Below, piece by piece: positions 25,033 to 34,422 of a stretch of DNA of 64,000 bases (position 1 is the stretch's first letter; every line of letters starts with the position of its first letter). Below the pieces are notes generated by a model. It saw only the letters and a list, made by a program, of their open reading frames with translations. It had not been told where the DNA came from and searched no databases. The stretch comes from Flagellimonas amoyensis (GTDB lineage Bacteria; Bacteroidota; Bacteroidia; Flavobacteriales; Flavobacteriaceae), in assembly GCF_003058265.1 (NCBI RefSeq), contig NZ_QBUK01000009.1, forward strand, positions 175,631 through 239,630, in the 5' to 3' direction. The position numbers and the translations under genes are program-made.

Positions 25033-25599
25033 TTATTCTTCTTCTTTGGCAGCTTCCTCAGCAGCAGGAGCTTCGGCAGTTTCTTCAACTGGAGCTTCTT
25101 CCGTAGCTACTTCCGCTGTTTCCTCGGCAACTTCTTCCACTACTTCCTCAACAGGGGCAGCAGCAGCGATTCTTTTTTCATTGGCTTCCTTCTCGGCTTC
25201 CAATGCTTTGGCCTTCGCTTCGGCATCCGCTTTGCTCAAACCATCTTTTTTGGACTGGATTCCTTTTTCCTTTTCTTCCAACCAAGCGTTGAATTTTTCC
25301 TCTGCTTGCTCTTCGGTAAGTGCACCTTTGCGCACACCGCCCAACAAGTGGTGCTTCAACAATACTCCTTTGTATGATAGGATGGCCTTGGCAGTATCGG
25401 TAGGCTGTGCACCGTTCTGCAACCATTTTACGGAAGTGTCCACATCCAAATCGATGGTAGCAGGATTGGTATTGGGATTATAGATGCCCAATTTTTCCAA
25501 AAATTTACCGTCTCTTTTTGATCTTGAATCTGCGGCAACCACCCAATAAAATGGTTTACCTTTTTTACCGTGTCTCTGAAGTCTGATTCTAACTGGCAT
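25033..25599 (-). CDS. rpsP: 30S ribosomal protein S16 with acidic C-terminal extension
   Basis: A 188-residue protein whose first 85 residues are bS16 ([42 protein letters not shown]). The rest is an extension: a charged helical part (about 90-145) and an Ala/Glu/Val-rich low-complexity tail. Ordinary S16 is about 80-90 residues. Bacteroidota S16 proteins commonly carry such tails, whose role is not known. A TATATTTG box at 25673-25680 on the minus strand is the likely promoter of rpsP-rimM. Confidence 0.93.
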   Translation of the reverse strand: MPVRIRLQRHGKKGKPFYWVVAADSRSKRDGKFLEKLGIYNPNTNPATIDLDVDTSVKWLQNGAQPTDTAKAILSYKGVLLKHHLLGGVRKGALTEEQAEEKFNAWLEEKEKGIQSKKDGLSKADAEAKAKALEAEKEANEKRIAAAAPVEEVVEEVAEETAEVATEEAPVEETAEAPAAEEAAKEEE

Positions 25600-25672
25600 A
25601 TCACATTAATTTGTAGGGTGCCCGACCCTGGTTATTAATTCTTTTTAGTAACGCTTTTCGTCTAAGCGGGTG

Positions 25673-25680
25673 CAAATATA
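25673..25680 (-). promoter_or_regulatory. Promoter -7 box of rpsP-rimM
   Basis: TATATTTG followed by CACC on the minus strand fits the Bacteroidota sigma-A consensus TAnnTTTG. It would start a transcript with a leader of about 65 nt before the rpsP ATG. A good TTTG -33 match is not evident. Confidence 0.55.
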
Positions 25681-25854
25681 CACTTATTTGTTTATAGCAC
25701 GCGATAAAACAAAAAAAAGTTAAATGGCTTAACAATTCGCCCATATCCCGTTAAACCCATCTTAAACCGTTCCAGAAATTTTGGGAAGGCACTGATATCC
25801 CTTAACTTATAAATAGAAGTTGTCGAAAATCGACAGTCAGAACCTAAAAATGAA

Positions 25855-26313
25855 ATGATGAAGTACACCGTAGAAATGTCAAATAAGTTGAATGAACTTT
25901 TGGAACGGACCTATGATGCAGAAAAAGGTTTTAAACAAGTTTCCGAAAAGGTAGATAACAAAACGCTCAAGGAATTTTTCTTGGACAGAGCCAAGCAACG
26001 GTTCAATTTTGGCCAAGAATTAAAATCTGAAATATTATCATTTGGTCAAGCTCCCGACAAAGGGGGAAGCACCAAGGGAACCCTTCACCGCTCGTGGATA
26101 GACTTCAAGTCACTGTTCACTTCCAACAATGAAGAGGCCATGCTAAAAGAGGTACACCGGGGTGAAAAGGAGGCCATAGCCACTTACAATGATATCTTGC
26201 AAGACAAGGACTTTGTATTGCCCCCATCCACAGAAGGCCTATTGATGCGCCACCGAAACGCCATCAGGGAGACCTTGGAAACGGCCGAAATTTTTGAATC
26301 AGCCGTTTCATAG
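25855..26313 (+). CDS. DUF2383 (PA2169-type) four-helix-bundle protein
   Basis: A 152-residue all-helical protein of the ferritin-like PA2169/DUF2383 family. It opens MKYTVEMSNKLNELLERTYDAEKGFKQVSEKVDNKTLKEFF and contains EVHRGEKEAIATYNDIL and RHRNAIRETLETAEIF, which carry conserved Glu and His residues. Members are small stress-associated helical bundles of uncertain function. It is a single-gene unit ending in a strong terminator at 26342-26367. Confidence 0.85.
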   Translation: MMKYTVEMSNKLNELLERTYDAEKGFKQVSEKVDNKTLKEFFLDRAKQRFNFGQELKSEILSFGQAPDKGGSTKGTLHRSWIDFKSLFTSNNEEAMLKEVHRGEKEAIATYNDILQDKDFVLPPSTEGLLMRHRNAIRETLETAEIFESAVS

Positions 26314-26341
26314 GCAAAATACAGATATCAAAATCAAGGAA

Positions 26342-26367
26342 AGTCGGGAAACCCCCGGCTTTTTTTG
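26342..26367 (+). terminator. Intrinsic terminator of the DUF2383 gene
   Basis: A 7-bp stem AGTCGGG/CCCGGCT with one G-T pair and a 5-base loop is followed by seven T. It lies 28 bp after the DUF2383 stop and separates it from dnaE. Confidence 0.8.
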
Positions 26368-26456
26368 GTTGATAAATCGTGAAAACTCGATTTTCCCGTG
26401 ACTATCTTCTTCCGTATTTTTATCCATTCCTTTTTTTTCACCGAGAACCAAAGCCT

Positions 26457-29400
26457 ATGTACCTGATCTTTGACACAGAGACCACTGGATTGCCCAAACG
26501 CTGGGACGCCCCCATCACCGACACCGACAACTGGCCAAGGTGCGTGCAGATTGCCTGGCAATTGCATGATGAAATGGGGCAATTGGTGGAGCACCAAGAC
26601 TTCTTGATCAAACCCGAAGGGTTCAACATCCCATACGAATCGGAACAGATCCATGGCATCTCCACAGCCTTGGCAGAAGAAAAAGGAACCCCTTTCCATG
26701 AAGTCTTGCAGGCGTTCAACCAAGCTTTGGAGCGGACCAAATTTGTGGTGGGCCAGAACGTAGGGTTCGACATCAACGTTATGGGATGTGAGTTCCATCG
26801 AGGGAGTGTAGACACTCTTTTGACCCAGCTCCCCGTACTGGACACCTGTACCGAGTATACCGCAGAGCTTTGTAAAATACCAGGGGGACGTGGCGGCAAA
26901 TTCAAGCTGCCCACCTTGACCGAGCTCCATGAGTTCCTGTTCGGTGAACCCTTTGCCGAGGCACACAATGCCACCGCGGATGTGGAAGCCACAACACGAT
27001 GCTTTCTGGAACTGGTGCGGAAGAAACATTTCACTTCCGAACAACTGGACGTGCAACCCGATTATTTTGAGCATTTTTCTGAGGTCAACCCACAGGAAAT
27101 ACAACTCATCGGGCTCAAGCACATCAACCTAAAGGCCGCTTCCAAAAAAATTGCAGATGCCCTTTGGGCAAAAGACACCGGTGAAATTTCAGCAGAAGAA
27201 ATCCAGGAAAACATTGAGACCCTGGAAGACGCTCCGTTTGCCCACCTGCACAACCATTCCCAATTTTCGGTACTCCAGTCCACAATCAACATCAAGGACC
27301 TGGTAAAGACCACCGCCCAAAACGGCATGCCCGCCGTTGCCCTGACCGACCACGCGAACATGATGGGTGCCTTTCACTTTGTGAAAGAAATCATGGCACA
27401 CAACAAAAGTGTCAAAGAAAAGAACAAGGAACTCGAGGAAAAGGGCGAACAGCCTACCGAGAAGGAAATCACCCCCATCGTCGGCTGTGAATTTTTTGTC
27501 TGTGAGGACCACACCAATAAAAATGTAAAGGACTACGGTTATCAGATCGTGCTATTGGCCAAGAACAAGAAAGGCTACCACAATCTGGCCAAAATGTCCT
27601 CCATAGCCTACACCAATGGTTTTTATTATGTTCCAAGGATAGACAGAAAGATTGTGGAACAATACAAAGAGGATGTCATTGCCCTTACCGGAAACCTCTA
27701 CGGGGAAGTACCCCACAAAATCCTGAATGTGGGCGAAAAACAGGCCGAAGAAGCCCTTTTGTGGTGGAAAGACCTGTTCGGCGACGATTTGTACATCGAG
27801 ATCATGCGCCACGGACAGGAAGATGAGGACCGTGTGAACCAAGTGTTGGTGCAAATGGCCAAGGACCATAACATCAAATTGGTGGCCACCAACAACACCT
27901 ATTACTGCGACAAGGAAGACGCTGAGGCCCACGACATTCTCCTGTGTGTGAAGGATGGTGAAAAACGCTCCACTCCCATCGGAAGGGGGCGTGGGTATCG
28001 TTACGGTCTTCCCAATCAGGAATACTACTTCAAGTCCTCGGATGAAATGAAGGAACTTTTCAAAGATGTTCCCGAGGCCATTTTGAACATCCATGAGATC
28101 ATCGACAAAGTGGAAGCCTATGATCTGGCCAGCGAGATCCTGCTGCCCAAGTTTGGCATTCCCGAAGAATTCAAGGTACAGGAAGATGATGAAGATGGAG
28201 GCAAACGAGGCGAAAATGCCTATTTGAGGCACATCACCTACCAAGGGGCCGAAAAGCGCTACGGGGAAATCACCCCAGAAATCAGTGACCGTATCGATTT
28301 TGAGTTGGAGACCATCAAAAACTCCGGTTATCCCGGCTATTTCTTGATTGTGGAGGATTTTATCCGCGAAGCCCGCAATATGGATGTGTCCGTAGGACCG
28401 GGACGGGGTTCCGCAGCGGGATCTGTAGTGGCCTATTGTTTGGGCATCACCAACATCGACCCACTCAAGTACGACCTTCTTTTTGAGCGTTTCCTGAACC
28501 CGGACAGGGTTTCCATGCCCGATATCGATATTGACTTTGATGATGAGGGCCGTGGCAGGGTCATGGAATACGTGATCAATAAATATGGGGCCAATCAGGT
28601 GGCACAGATCATCACCTACGGCACCATGGCTGCCAAATCCTCCATTCGGGACACGGCAAGGGTATTGGACCTTCCCTTGGGCGATGCGGACCGTATTGCC
28701 AAGTTGATCCCCAACATGTCCAAACTGAACAAGATTTTTGGGGTTGAAGAAGCGGAACTCAAGAAAAAATTCCGATCGGACGAACTGGACAAGGTCAACG
28801 AACTGCTGAACATTTCCGAAGGGGAAGACCTGGAAGGCCAAACGGTGAACATGGCCCGTGTATTGGAAGGATCGCTTCGAAATACAGGGATCCATGCTTG
28901 CGGGGTCATCATCACCCCCGACGATATCACCAACTTCGTGCCCGTTTCCACCGCCAAGGATTCCGACCTTTATGTGACCCAGTTCGACAACTCCGTAGTG
29001 GAAAGTGCCGGTCTGTTGAAGATGGATTTCTTGGGACTGAAGACATTGACCCTCATCAAGGACACGGTAAAGATTGTGAAAGCCCGCACCGGCATAGATT
29101 TGGTTCCCGATGATTTTCCGTTGGATGATGAAAAGACCTATGAGCTTTTCCAACGGGGGGATACGGTAGGGATATTCCAATACGAATCGCCCGGGATGCA
29201 AAAGCACATGAAAAACCTGAAACCCACGGTTTTTGATGACCTTATCGCCATGAACGCCCTGTACCGTCCTGGGCCCATGGAATACATCCCCAGTTTCATC
29301 GCCCGAAAACACGGAGATGAGGAAATTACCTATGACCTCCCTGATATGGAGGAATACCTAAAGGAAACCTACGGAATCACGGTCTATCAGGAGCAGGTGA

Positions 29401-30842
29401 TGTTGCTCTCCCAAAAATTGGCCGGTTTCTCCAAAGGTGATGCCGACGTTTTGCGAAAGGCCATGGGTAAAAAGATATTCGCCCTGCTCCAGAAATTGAA
29501 ACCTCAGTTCTTGGATGGCGGGGAGAAAAATGGGCATCCCCGAGATGTTTTGGAGAAAATCTGGAAGGACTGGGAAGCCTTTGCCTCCTATGCCTTCAAC
29601 AAGAGCCACTCCACTTGTTATGCCTACATCGCCTACCAAACGGCCTACCTGAAGGCCCACTACCCTGCTGAATATATGGCGGCGGTGCTATCCAACAACA
29701 TGAACGACATCAAACAGGTGACCTTCTTTATGGAGGAATGTAAACGCATGGGCTTGGAAGTTTTGGGGCCTGACGTGAACGAATCCTACTATAAGTTCGC
29801 CGTGAACAAGGACAATGCGGTCCGTTTTGGGATGGGCGCCATCAAGGGCGTGGGTCGTTCCGCCGTGGAGACCATTGTGGAACACCGAAAAAAAGACGGT
29901 CCGTTCAAATCCGTATTTGACCTTGCGAAGCGTGTGGACCTGAGGGCCGCCAACAAAAAAGCTTTCGAGAACCTGGCCCTTGCCGGCGGTTTCGATTCGT
30001 TTGCCAATACGCACAGGGCCCAGTATTTCCATCATGATGGTGATGGCATCACCTTCTTAGAAAAAGCCGTGAAGTATGGTTCCAAATACCAAGAGAACGA
30101 AAATTCATCCCAAGTGAGCCTCTTTGGCGATGCCAGTGAGGTCCAGATTCCGGAACCCATCGTACCGCCTTGCGAGGATTGGGGCACCATGGAAAAACTG
30201 AGACGGGAAAAGGAAGTCGTGGGCATCTATATCTCCGGGCATCCTTTGGATGATTTCAAAAAAGAGATCACCGCGTTCTGCAATACCAGTGTTTCCGCTT
30301 TCCAAAATCTGGAAGAGTATGTGAACCGGGAACTGTCCGTGGCCGGGGTCATCACCGACGTGCAGCACAGGGTCTCCAAGAACGGTAAGGGCTGGGCCCT
30401 TTTCACCTTGGAAGATTATACGGATTCTCACGAATTCCGCATTTTTGGCGAGGAATACCTCAAGTTCCGCCATTTTTTCATGATCAATTCCTTTGTCTAT
30501 GTCAAGGCATTTGTACGCGAAGGTTGGGTGAACCGAGACACGGGCAAAAAGGGGGAACCCCGATTGCAGTTCAACGATTTCAAACAACTGCAGGACGTGA
30601 TGGATGCCTATGCCAAGAAACTTACCATCAAACTGGACCTGGACCGTCTTCAGGAAAACCGCATACAGACCTTGAAGGACACCTTGCACCTGCACAAAGG
30701 GGAACACCCGCTCAGTTTTGAGATCTATGAGATGAAGGACGAGATCAAACTCAAACTATCGAGCCGAAAACAAAAGGTAAAGATCAACAGCGAACTGCTT
30801 TCCGAACTGGAAGCCCATGAGATCCATTACAAGTTGAACTAG
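26457..30842 (+). CDS. dnaE: DNA polymerase III alpha subunit with N-terminal exonuclease domain
   Basis: About 1461 residues from ATG 26457 (MYLIFDTETTGLPKRWD); in-frame GTG 26379 would add 26 residues without family similarity. Residues 1-185 form a DEDD exonuclease with Asp6 and Glu8 (FDTETTG), NVGFDINVMG and HNATADVEATT. A PHP domain follows from about residue 259 (HLHNHSQFSVLQSTINIKDLV). The polymerase catalytic aspartates are in MPDIDIDFDDEGRGRV near residue 687, then come tandem helix-hairpin-helix and an OB fold (about 1295-1370). This is the replicative polymerase. Proofreading fused to DnaE is the usual arrangement in Bacteroidota. Confidence 0.95.
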   Translation: MYLIFDTETTGLPKRWDAPITDTDNWPRCVQIAWQLHDEMGQLVEHQDFLIKPEGFNIPYESEQIHGISTALAEEKGTPFHEVLQAFNQALERTKFVVGQNVGFDINVMGCEFHRGSVDTLLTQLPVLDTCTEYTAELCKIPGGRGGKFKLPTLTELHEFLFGEPFAEAHNATADVEATTRCFLELVRKKHFTSEQLDVQPDYFEHFSEVNPQEIQLIGLKHINLKAASKKIADALWAKDTGEISAEEIQENIETLEDAPFAHLHNHSQFSVLQSTINIKDLVKTTAQNGMPAVALTDHANMMGAFHFVKEIMAHNKSVKEKNKELEEKGEQPTEKEITPIVGCEFFVCEDHTNKNVKDYGYQIVLLAKNKKGYHNLAKMSSIAYTNGFYYVPRIDRKIVEQYKEDVIALTGNLYGEVPHKILNVGEKQAEEALLWWKDLFGDDLYIEIMRHGQEDEDRVNQVLVQMAKDHNIKLVATNNTYYCDKEDAEAHDILLCVKDGEKRSTPIGRGRGYRYGLPNQEYYFKSSDEMKELFKDVPEAILNIHEIIDKVEAYDLASEILLPKFGIPEEFKVQEDDEDGGKRGENAYLRHITYQGAEKRYGEITPEISDRIDFELETIKNSGYPGYFLIVEDFIREARNMDVSVGPGRGSAAGSVVAYCLGITNIDPLKYDLLFERFLNPDRVSMPDIDIDFDDEGRGRVMEYVINKYGANQVAQIITYGTMAAKSSIRDTARVLDLPLGDADRIAKLIPNMSKLNKIFGVEEAELKKKFRSDELDKVNELLNISEGEDLEGQTVNMARVLEGSLRNTGIHACGVIITPDDITNFVPVSTAKDSDLYVTQFDNSVVESAGLLKMDFLGLKTLTLIKDTVKIVKARTGIDLVPDDFPLDDEKTYELFQRGDTVGIFQYESPGMQKHMKNLKPTVFDDLIAMNALYRPGPMEYIPSFIARKHGDEEITYDLPDMEEYLKETYGITVYQEQVMLLSQKLAGFSKGDADVLRKAMGKKIFALLQKLKPQFLDGGEKNGHPRDVLEKIWKDWEAFASYAFNKSHSTCYAYIAYQTAYLKAHYPAEYMAAVLSNNMNDIKQVTFFMEECKRMGLEVLGPDVNESYYKFAVNKDNAVRFGMGAIKGVGRSAVETIVEHRKKDGPFKSVFDLAKRVDLRAANKKAFENLALAGGFDSFANTHRAQYFHHDGDGITFLEKAVKYGSKYQENENSSQVSLFGDASEVQIPEPIVPPCEDWGTMEKLRREKEVVGIYISGHPLDDFKKEITAFCNTSVSAFQNLEEYVNRELSVAGVITDVQHRVSKNGKGWALFTLEDYTDSHEFRIFGEEYLKFRHFFMINSFVYVKAFVREGWVNRDTGKKGEPRLQFNDFKQLQDVMDAYAKKLTIKLDLDRLQENRIQTLKDTLHLHKGEHPLSFEIYEMKDEIKLKLSSRKQKVKINSELLSELEAHEIHYKLN

Positions 30843-30916
30843 ACCTATAACTATTGCCAATGGCGCGATAATCAAAACGAATGCCGTGGGCGTAAGTTAG
30901 ATGGACAATAATTGAC

Positions 30917-30924
30917 TAACTTTG
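30917..30924 (+). promoter_or_regulatory. Promoter -7 box of thioredoxin gene
   Basis: TAACTTTG is a perfect TAnnTTTG match 22 bp before the thioredoxin ATG at 30946, giving a short leader. The -33 region is weak. Confidence 0.5.
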
Positions 30925-30945
30925 CATAACGATAAAACAAATAAG

Positions 30946-31263
30946 ATGGCACTAGAAATAACAGATGCGACTTTTGACGAAGTAGTTTTGAAAAGCGACA
31001 AACCTGTCCTTGTTGATTTTTGGGCAGCTTGGTGCGGACCTTGTAGAATGGTCGGCCCGATCATTGAAGAAGTGAGCCAGGAATACGACGGCAAAGCTGT
31101 GGTAGGTAAAGTGGACGTTGACGCCAACCAGCAGTTCGCTGCCAAATATGGTGTGCGTAACATCCCCACTGTATTGGTCTTCAAAAACGGTGAGGTTGTC
31201 AATCGTCAAGTAGGGGTATCTCCCAAAAAAGTATATACCGAGGCCATTGATGCGGCCCTATAA
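30946..31263 (+). CDS. trxA: Thioredoxin
   Basis: A 105-residue thioredoxin from ATG 30946 (MALEITDATFDEVVLKSDKPVLVDFWAAWCGPCRMVGPII). The active site is WCGPC, and the cis-proline loop is GVRNIPTVLVFKNGE. It is a cytoplasmic dithiol reductant. A longer upstream in-frame start exists (30922) but falls inside the probable -7 box. A strong terminator follows at 31288-31318. Confidence 0.95.
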   Translation: MALEITDATFDEVVLKSDKPVLVDFWAAWCGPCRMVGPIIEEVSQEYDGKAVVGKVDVDANQQFAAKYGVRNIPTVLVFKNGEVVNRQVGVSPKKVYTEAIDAAL

Positions 31264-31287
31264 ATAGGTATTGAACGTCGATTTTAA

Positions 31288-31318
31288 AAAAGGTTTGGCA
31301 AATGTCAAGCCTTTTTTG
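31288..31318 (+). terminator. Intrinsic terminator of thioredoxin gene
   Basis: An 8-bp stem AAGGTTTG/CAAGCCTT with one G-T pair, 7-8-base loop, followed by a run of T. It ends the trxA transcript before the DUF58 gene, whose ATG is 20 bp further. Confidence 0.75.
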
Positions 31319-31337
31319 TTTTATATTTCCAACACGT

Positions 31338-32264
31338 ATGGATATCAGATCGGAACTTCACAAAGCACAACTTTTCCAAAATCTGGAGCTTTTGGCCCAC
31401 CAGATCGTTGAAGGTTTCATCAGCGGTATCCACAAGAGTCCATTCCATGGGTTTTCGGCCGAATTTGCTGAGCATAAGATCTACAACCCTGGGGAGAGCA
31501 CCAAACATATCGACTGGAAGCTGTTTGCCAAAACGGACCGCCTCTACACCAAACGGTATGAGGACGAGACCAACCTGAGGTGCCATATGATCTTGGACAA
31601 TTCGTCCTCGATGTACTACCCCGAGGTGAAAAACCTTTCACTGGACAACCTCAACAAAATTGGTTTCGGCGTACTGGCCATTGCCGCCCTCATGGAACTA
31701 TTGAAGAAACAGCGGGACGCCGTTGGTCTGAGCATCTATTCGGACACCTATGACTTCCATGCCCCTGAGAAAAACAGCGAGAGGCACTTCCAAATGCTGT
31801 ATTCCAAGTTGAACGAGGTTGCCACGCCCGAAGGAACAAAGGACACGAAGACATATACCTTCCTCCATCAAATTGCCGAAAAAATGCACCGCAGGAGCTT
31901 GATATTCCTCTTTTCGGACATGTTTCAGACGGAGACTGAAGAAGCGAGGCTCTTCGAGGCCCTTCGCCATTTAAAATACAACAAGCACTCCGTGGTGCTA
32001 TTTCATTTGCTGGACCATACCCATGAAATCGATTTTGAGTTTGGGAATGCCCCCAAACGTTTTGTGGATGTGGAGACCGGGGCACACATCGACCTGTATG
32101 CAGATTCCATAAAAAAAGCCTATTCGGAAAAAGTGGCCCAATACCAAGAAGACCTGAAACTCCAGTGTGCACAGTACCAAATCAAATATGTGGATGTGGA
32201 CATCCGTTCCAGCTTCTCAAAGGTGTTGAATTCCTTTATGATCGAGCGCCAAAAATTTGGTTGA
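31338..32264 (+). CDS. DUF58 domain protein (von Willebrand-like fold)
   Basis: A 308-residue protein from ATG 31338 (MDIRSELHKAQLFQNLELLAHQIVEGFISGIHKSPFHG). An upstream in-frame start at 31302 lies in the terminator loop and is unlikely. The DUF58 core motif YNPGESTKHIDWKLFAKTDRLYTKRYEDETNL is followed by a vWA-like region with the metal-site motif DNSSSMYYPE. Such proteins usually accompany MoxR ATPases and Bat proteins; those partners are not adjacent here. It ends 126 bp before tRNA-Asp, so it is the last core gene before the island. Confidence 0.87.
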   Translation: MDIRSELHKAQLFQNLELLAHQIVEGFISGIHKSPFHGFSAEFAEHKIYNPGESTKHIDWKLFAKTDRLYTKRYEDETNLRCHMILDNSSSMYYPEVKNLSLDNLNKIGFGVLAIAALMELLKKQRDAVGLSIYSDTYDFHAPEKNSERHFQMLYSKLNEVATPEGTKDTKTYTFLHQIAEKMHRRSLIFLFSDMFQTETEEARLFEALRHLKYNKHSVVLFHLLDHTHEIDFEFGNAPKRFVDVETGAHIDLYADSIKKAYSEKVAQYQEDLKLQCAQYQIKYVDVDIRSSFSKVLNSFMIERQKFG

Positions 32265-32283
32265 TTATATTTTTAAAAAATGT

Positions 32284-32315
32284 TTTGCCGAATCGGAATT
32301 GAGAATGTATATTTG
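32284..32315 (+). promoter_or_regulatory. Promoter of tRNA-Asp
   Basis: TTTG at 32284-32287 and TATATTTG at 32308-32315, 20 bp apart, match the Bacteroidota -33/-7 consensus well. The tRNA begins 75 bp downstream. Confidence 0.7.
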
Positions 32316-32390
32316 CACTCGCTTTAAAAAAGCAAATGAACAAGATTTGAATCTGGCTGTTGCCAGAGTCGATAAAAAGATAAAATCATT

Positions 32391-32464
32391 GGTCTGGTAG
32401 TTCAGTTGGTTAGAATACCTGCCTGTCACGCAGGGGGTCGCGGGTTCGAGTCCCGTCCAGACCG
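32391..32464 (+). tRNA. tRNA-Asp (GTC)
   Basis: A 74-nt cloverleaf. Acceptor arms GGTCTGG and CCAGACC pair, the discriminator is G, and the anticodon loop CTGTCAC gives anticodon GTC. The T-loop is GTTCGAGTC. CCA is not encoded. From the T-arm on (32444), its sequence is repeated at 46750, showing that it serves as the attachment site of the island. Integration leaves this copy intact. Confidence 0.97.
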
Positions 32465-32531
32465 CTTGGAATATTTCCAAATTTACACAAAAGCCTGTAA
32501 ACGAGATGTTTACAGGCTTTTTTCATTTCCA
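32444..32531. repeat. attL: 88-bp direct repeat at the tRNA-Asp 3' end
   Basis: This 88-bp segment covers the tRNA T-arm, acceptor and terminator. It recurs at 46750-46837 with 85 of 88 identical positions by hand comparison: 42 identical bases, then two substitutions, then one in the terminator loop. Such repeats are the product of integration by a tyrosine recombinase into a tRNA 3' end. The two copies bound a 14.3-kb island. Confidence 0.92.
32491..32523 (+). terminator. tRNA-Asp terminator
   Basis: A 12-bp perfect stem AAGCCTGTAAAC/GTTTACAGGCTT with loop GAGAT and T-tract. It is duplicated at 46797-46829, where only the loop differs (AAGAT). Confidence 0.85.
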
Positions 32532-32566
32532 TTGACACCAAAAAACATCAAAAAACACCATCCAAT

Positions 32567-32612
32567 AGGTGCCTAATTCGGTGCCTCTCAAGGTTTCATT
32601 TTCAGAGGCACC
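32567..32612. repeat. GGTGCCT cluster, candidate integrase arm sites (left)
   Basis: GGTGCCT occurs at 32568-32574 and 32580-32586, and inverted as AGGCACC at 32606-32612. The 17-bp string AATTCGGTGCCTCTCAA (32575-32591) is repeated exactly at 46686-46702 near the other end. Short repeats just inside both island ends fit arm-type binding sites of the integrase or its excisionase. Confidence 0.45.
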
Positions 32613-32716
32613 TCCATCGCTGTAATTGACTGTTTTATAATTTATTGCAAGGATTTGTTAACATTTATTTAAGACCCTTTTTTGTACCTTCAAAGTGTTA
32701 AATCAATACTATTCTT

Positions 32717-33952
32717 ATGTTTTCAACAATCAATGTCATCTTTTACCCAAAGAGAAAGGTAGTTAAAGAACCCAACAAATCCATTATTTATGCCCGAATT
32801 ACACTGGATGGGAAACGTGCTGAGTTCAGCACAGGCAAACAAATCGAACTAGCCAGATGGGATGCCGACAATTGCAGGGTCCGTGGCAAAGGCCCAGAAA
32901 TACTGGTGTTGAACAGATTCTTCGACACCTTGAAAGCCAAGTGTGTTTCCATCTATGACGAGCTGGTCCGCAATGAAGAATACGTGGATGCCGATACCGT
33001 GAAGAACATCTTTTTGGGCAAGGGCCAAAAACAGTATATGATCTTGGAAATATTCCAAGATCACAATGATCAAATGGAAAGTTTGATGGGCCGAGAATAT
33101 TCCGCCGGAACTCTTCAGCGATATAAAGCCGCTAAATCGCATATCTCAGATTACATAGTGCACAAGTACCAAAAAAAGGATTTTCCGCTTAAAAAGCTCG
33201 ATTATGAGTTTATAACGGGTTTTGATTATTATTTGAAAAGTAAAAAAAAGGTTTCACACAATACAGCGACCAAATATATCGTCAATTTCAAGAAGATTGT
33301 ACGCATCGCCTATGCCAACCAATGGATCGATCGGGATCCTTTCTTCCACTGGTCGGCCAGTTGGAAACAAAAAGAGCGTGAGTTCCTGACCCATGAGGAA
33401 CTGGAAGCGATGTTAAAGCAAGAATTTGAATTCGAAAGATTGGACACAGTGCGGGACATGTTTTTATTTTGCTGTTATACTGGACTGGCATTTGGCGATA
33501 TCGAAAAGTTGACCAAAGATGATCTGGTCAAGGACATCAAGGGAAACAAATGGATCAAGACCAAAAGGAAAAAAACCAAAGTTCTGAGCAGTATTCCACT
33601 ACTGAGCATTCCCGAGGCCATTATCGACAAGTACAAAGAACATCCCAGAGTAATCGAAAAAAAGACATTGCTACCGGTTTACACGAATCAGCGCACCAAT
33701 TCTTATTTGAAAGAAATTGCCATGTCATGCAAGATCAAAAAGACATTGACCACTCATTTAGCCAGACATACCTTTGCTACGACCGTGACCCTTTCCAATG
33801 GGGTACCCATTGAGTCAGTGAGCAAAATGCTTGGTCATACCTCTTTGAAAACGACCCAAATCTATGCCAAGGTATTGGACAGTAAAATTTCGGATGACAT
33901 GGAAAAATTAAAAAATGACCCTACCCTATTGGAATTTGCCAAGTCCATTTGA
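32717..33952 (+). CDS. Tyrosine-type site-specific integrase
   Basis: A 411-residue tyrosine recombinase of the Bacteroidota integrase type. The N-terminal arm-binding domain (VIFYPKRKVVKEPNKSIIYARITLDGKRAEFSTG) is followed by a SAM-like core-binding domain (LMGREYSAGTLQRYKAAKSHISDYI). The catalytic domain has the first Arg region CCYTGLAFGDIEKL, the HxxR box THLARHTFATTVTLSNGVPIESVSKMLGHTSLKTTQ, and Tyr in IYAKVLD. It is the first gene inside the island, transcribed away from the tRNA, and should catalyse integration and excision at tRNA-Asp. Confidence 0.93.
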   Translation: MFSTINVIFYPKRKVVKEPNKSIIYARITLDGKRAEFSTGKQIELARWDADNCRVRGKGPEILVLNRFFDTLKAKCVSIYDELVRNEEYVDADTVKNIFLGKGQKQYMILEIFQDHNDQMESLMGREYSAGTLQRYKAAKSHISDYIVHKYQKKDFPLKKLDYEFITGFDYYLKSKKKVSHNTATKYIVNFKKIVRIAYANQWIDRDPFFHWSASWKQKEREFLTHEELEAMLKQEFEFERLDTVRDMFLFCCYTGLAFGDIEKLTKDDLVKDIKGNKWIKTKRKKTKVLSSIPLLSIPEAIIDKYKEHPRVIEKKTLLPVYTNQRTNSYLKEIAMSCKIKKTLTTHLARHTFATTVTLSNGVPIESVSKMLGHTSLKTTQIYAKVLDSKISDDMEKLKNDPTLLEFAKSI

Positions 33953-34422
33953 TTTTTAATACACTTGCCTATTACTTGTCCAGATATGGGACACCCATTT
34001 TATTTGCATCAGTTTGCGAATTCCCAAAAAAATGAAATTTTAAAAATCCCTGTTTATTAATTGTTTTATTTAGTTTGTATATGTTTTATATAAGATACCA
34101 ATGCTTGTTCACTGCTTGTCTCGATTTTGGTACAGTATAGGTACAAGACTTGTCCCAATTTTAAATAAGTTGAGTTTATTAATTTTGATGTGATTTGAAG
34201 GTTTTTCCTTTTTCACCAAGGATTAATCAAAAATTTACACTCTTTCAGATTAATCCACTCAATACAATTTTCAGGATGAATTCTTACTTCATTTTGGGCT
34301 ATAAAAATGAAATTTATAGCCCAAATTATTGATTTTTCTGAGCCATAAAAGAAGGTTAATACTGAGAATAGCCAATCTGTTAATCAAGCCTATACAAAAG
34401 TGACTATCACATTATGATAATA
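33953..34422. other. Gene-free AT-rich stretch after the integrase
   Basis: About 470 bp without a supportable ORF. No clear repeat, terminator or RNA fold was recognised. It lies between the convergent ends of the integrase and darG genes. Confidence 0.5.

Noticed and set aside
27552..29312. A 586-codon minus-strand ORF inside dnaE
   Set aside because: It is the shadow of a well-conserved polymerase gene; its translation is low-complexity and without domain pattern, as expected from codon bias in the sense strand.
32265..32480. Minus-strand ORF over tRNA-Asp
   Set aside because: It is antisense to the tRNA and promoter and has the typical translation of tRNA complement (GLEPATPCVTGRYSNQLNY), a frequent false call.
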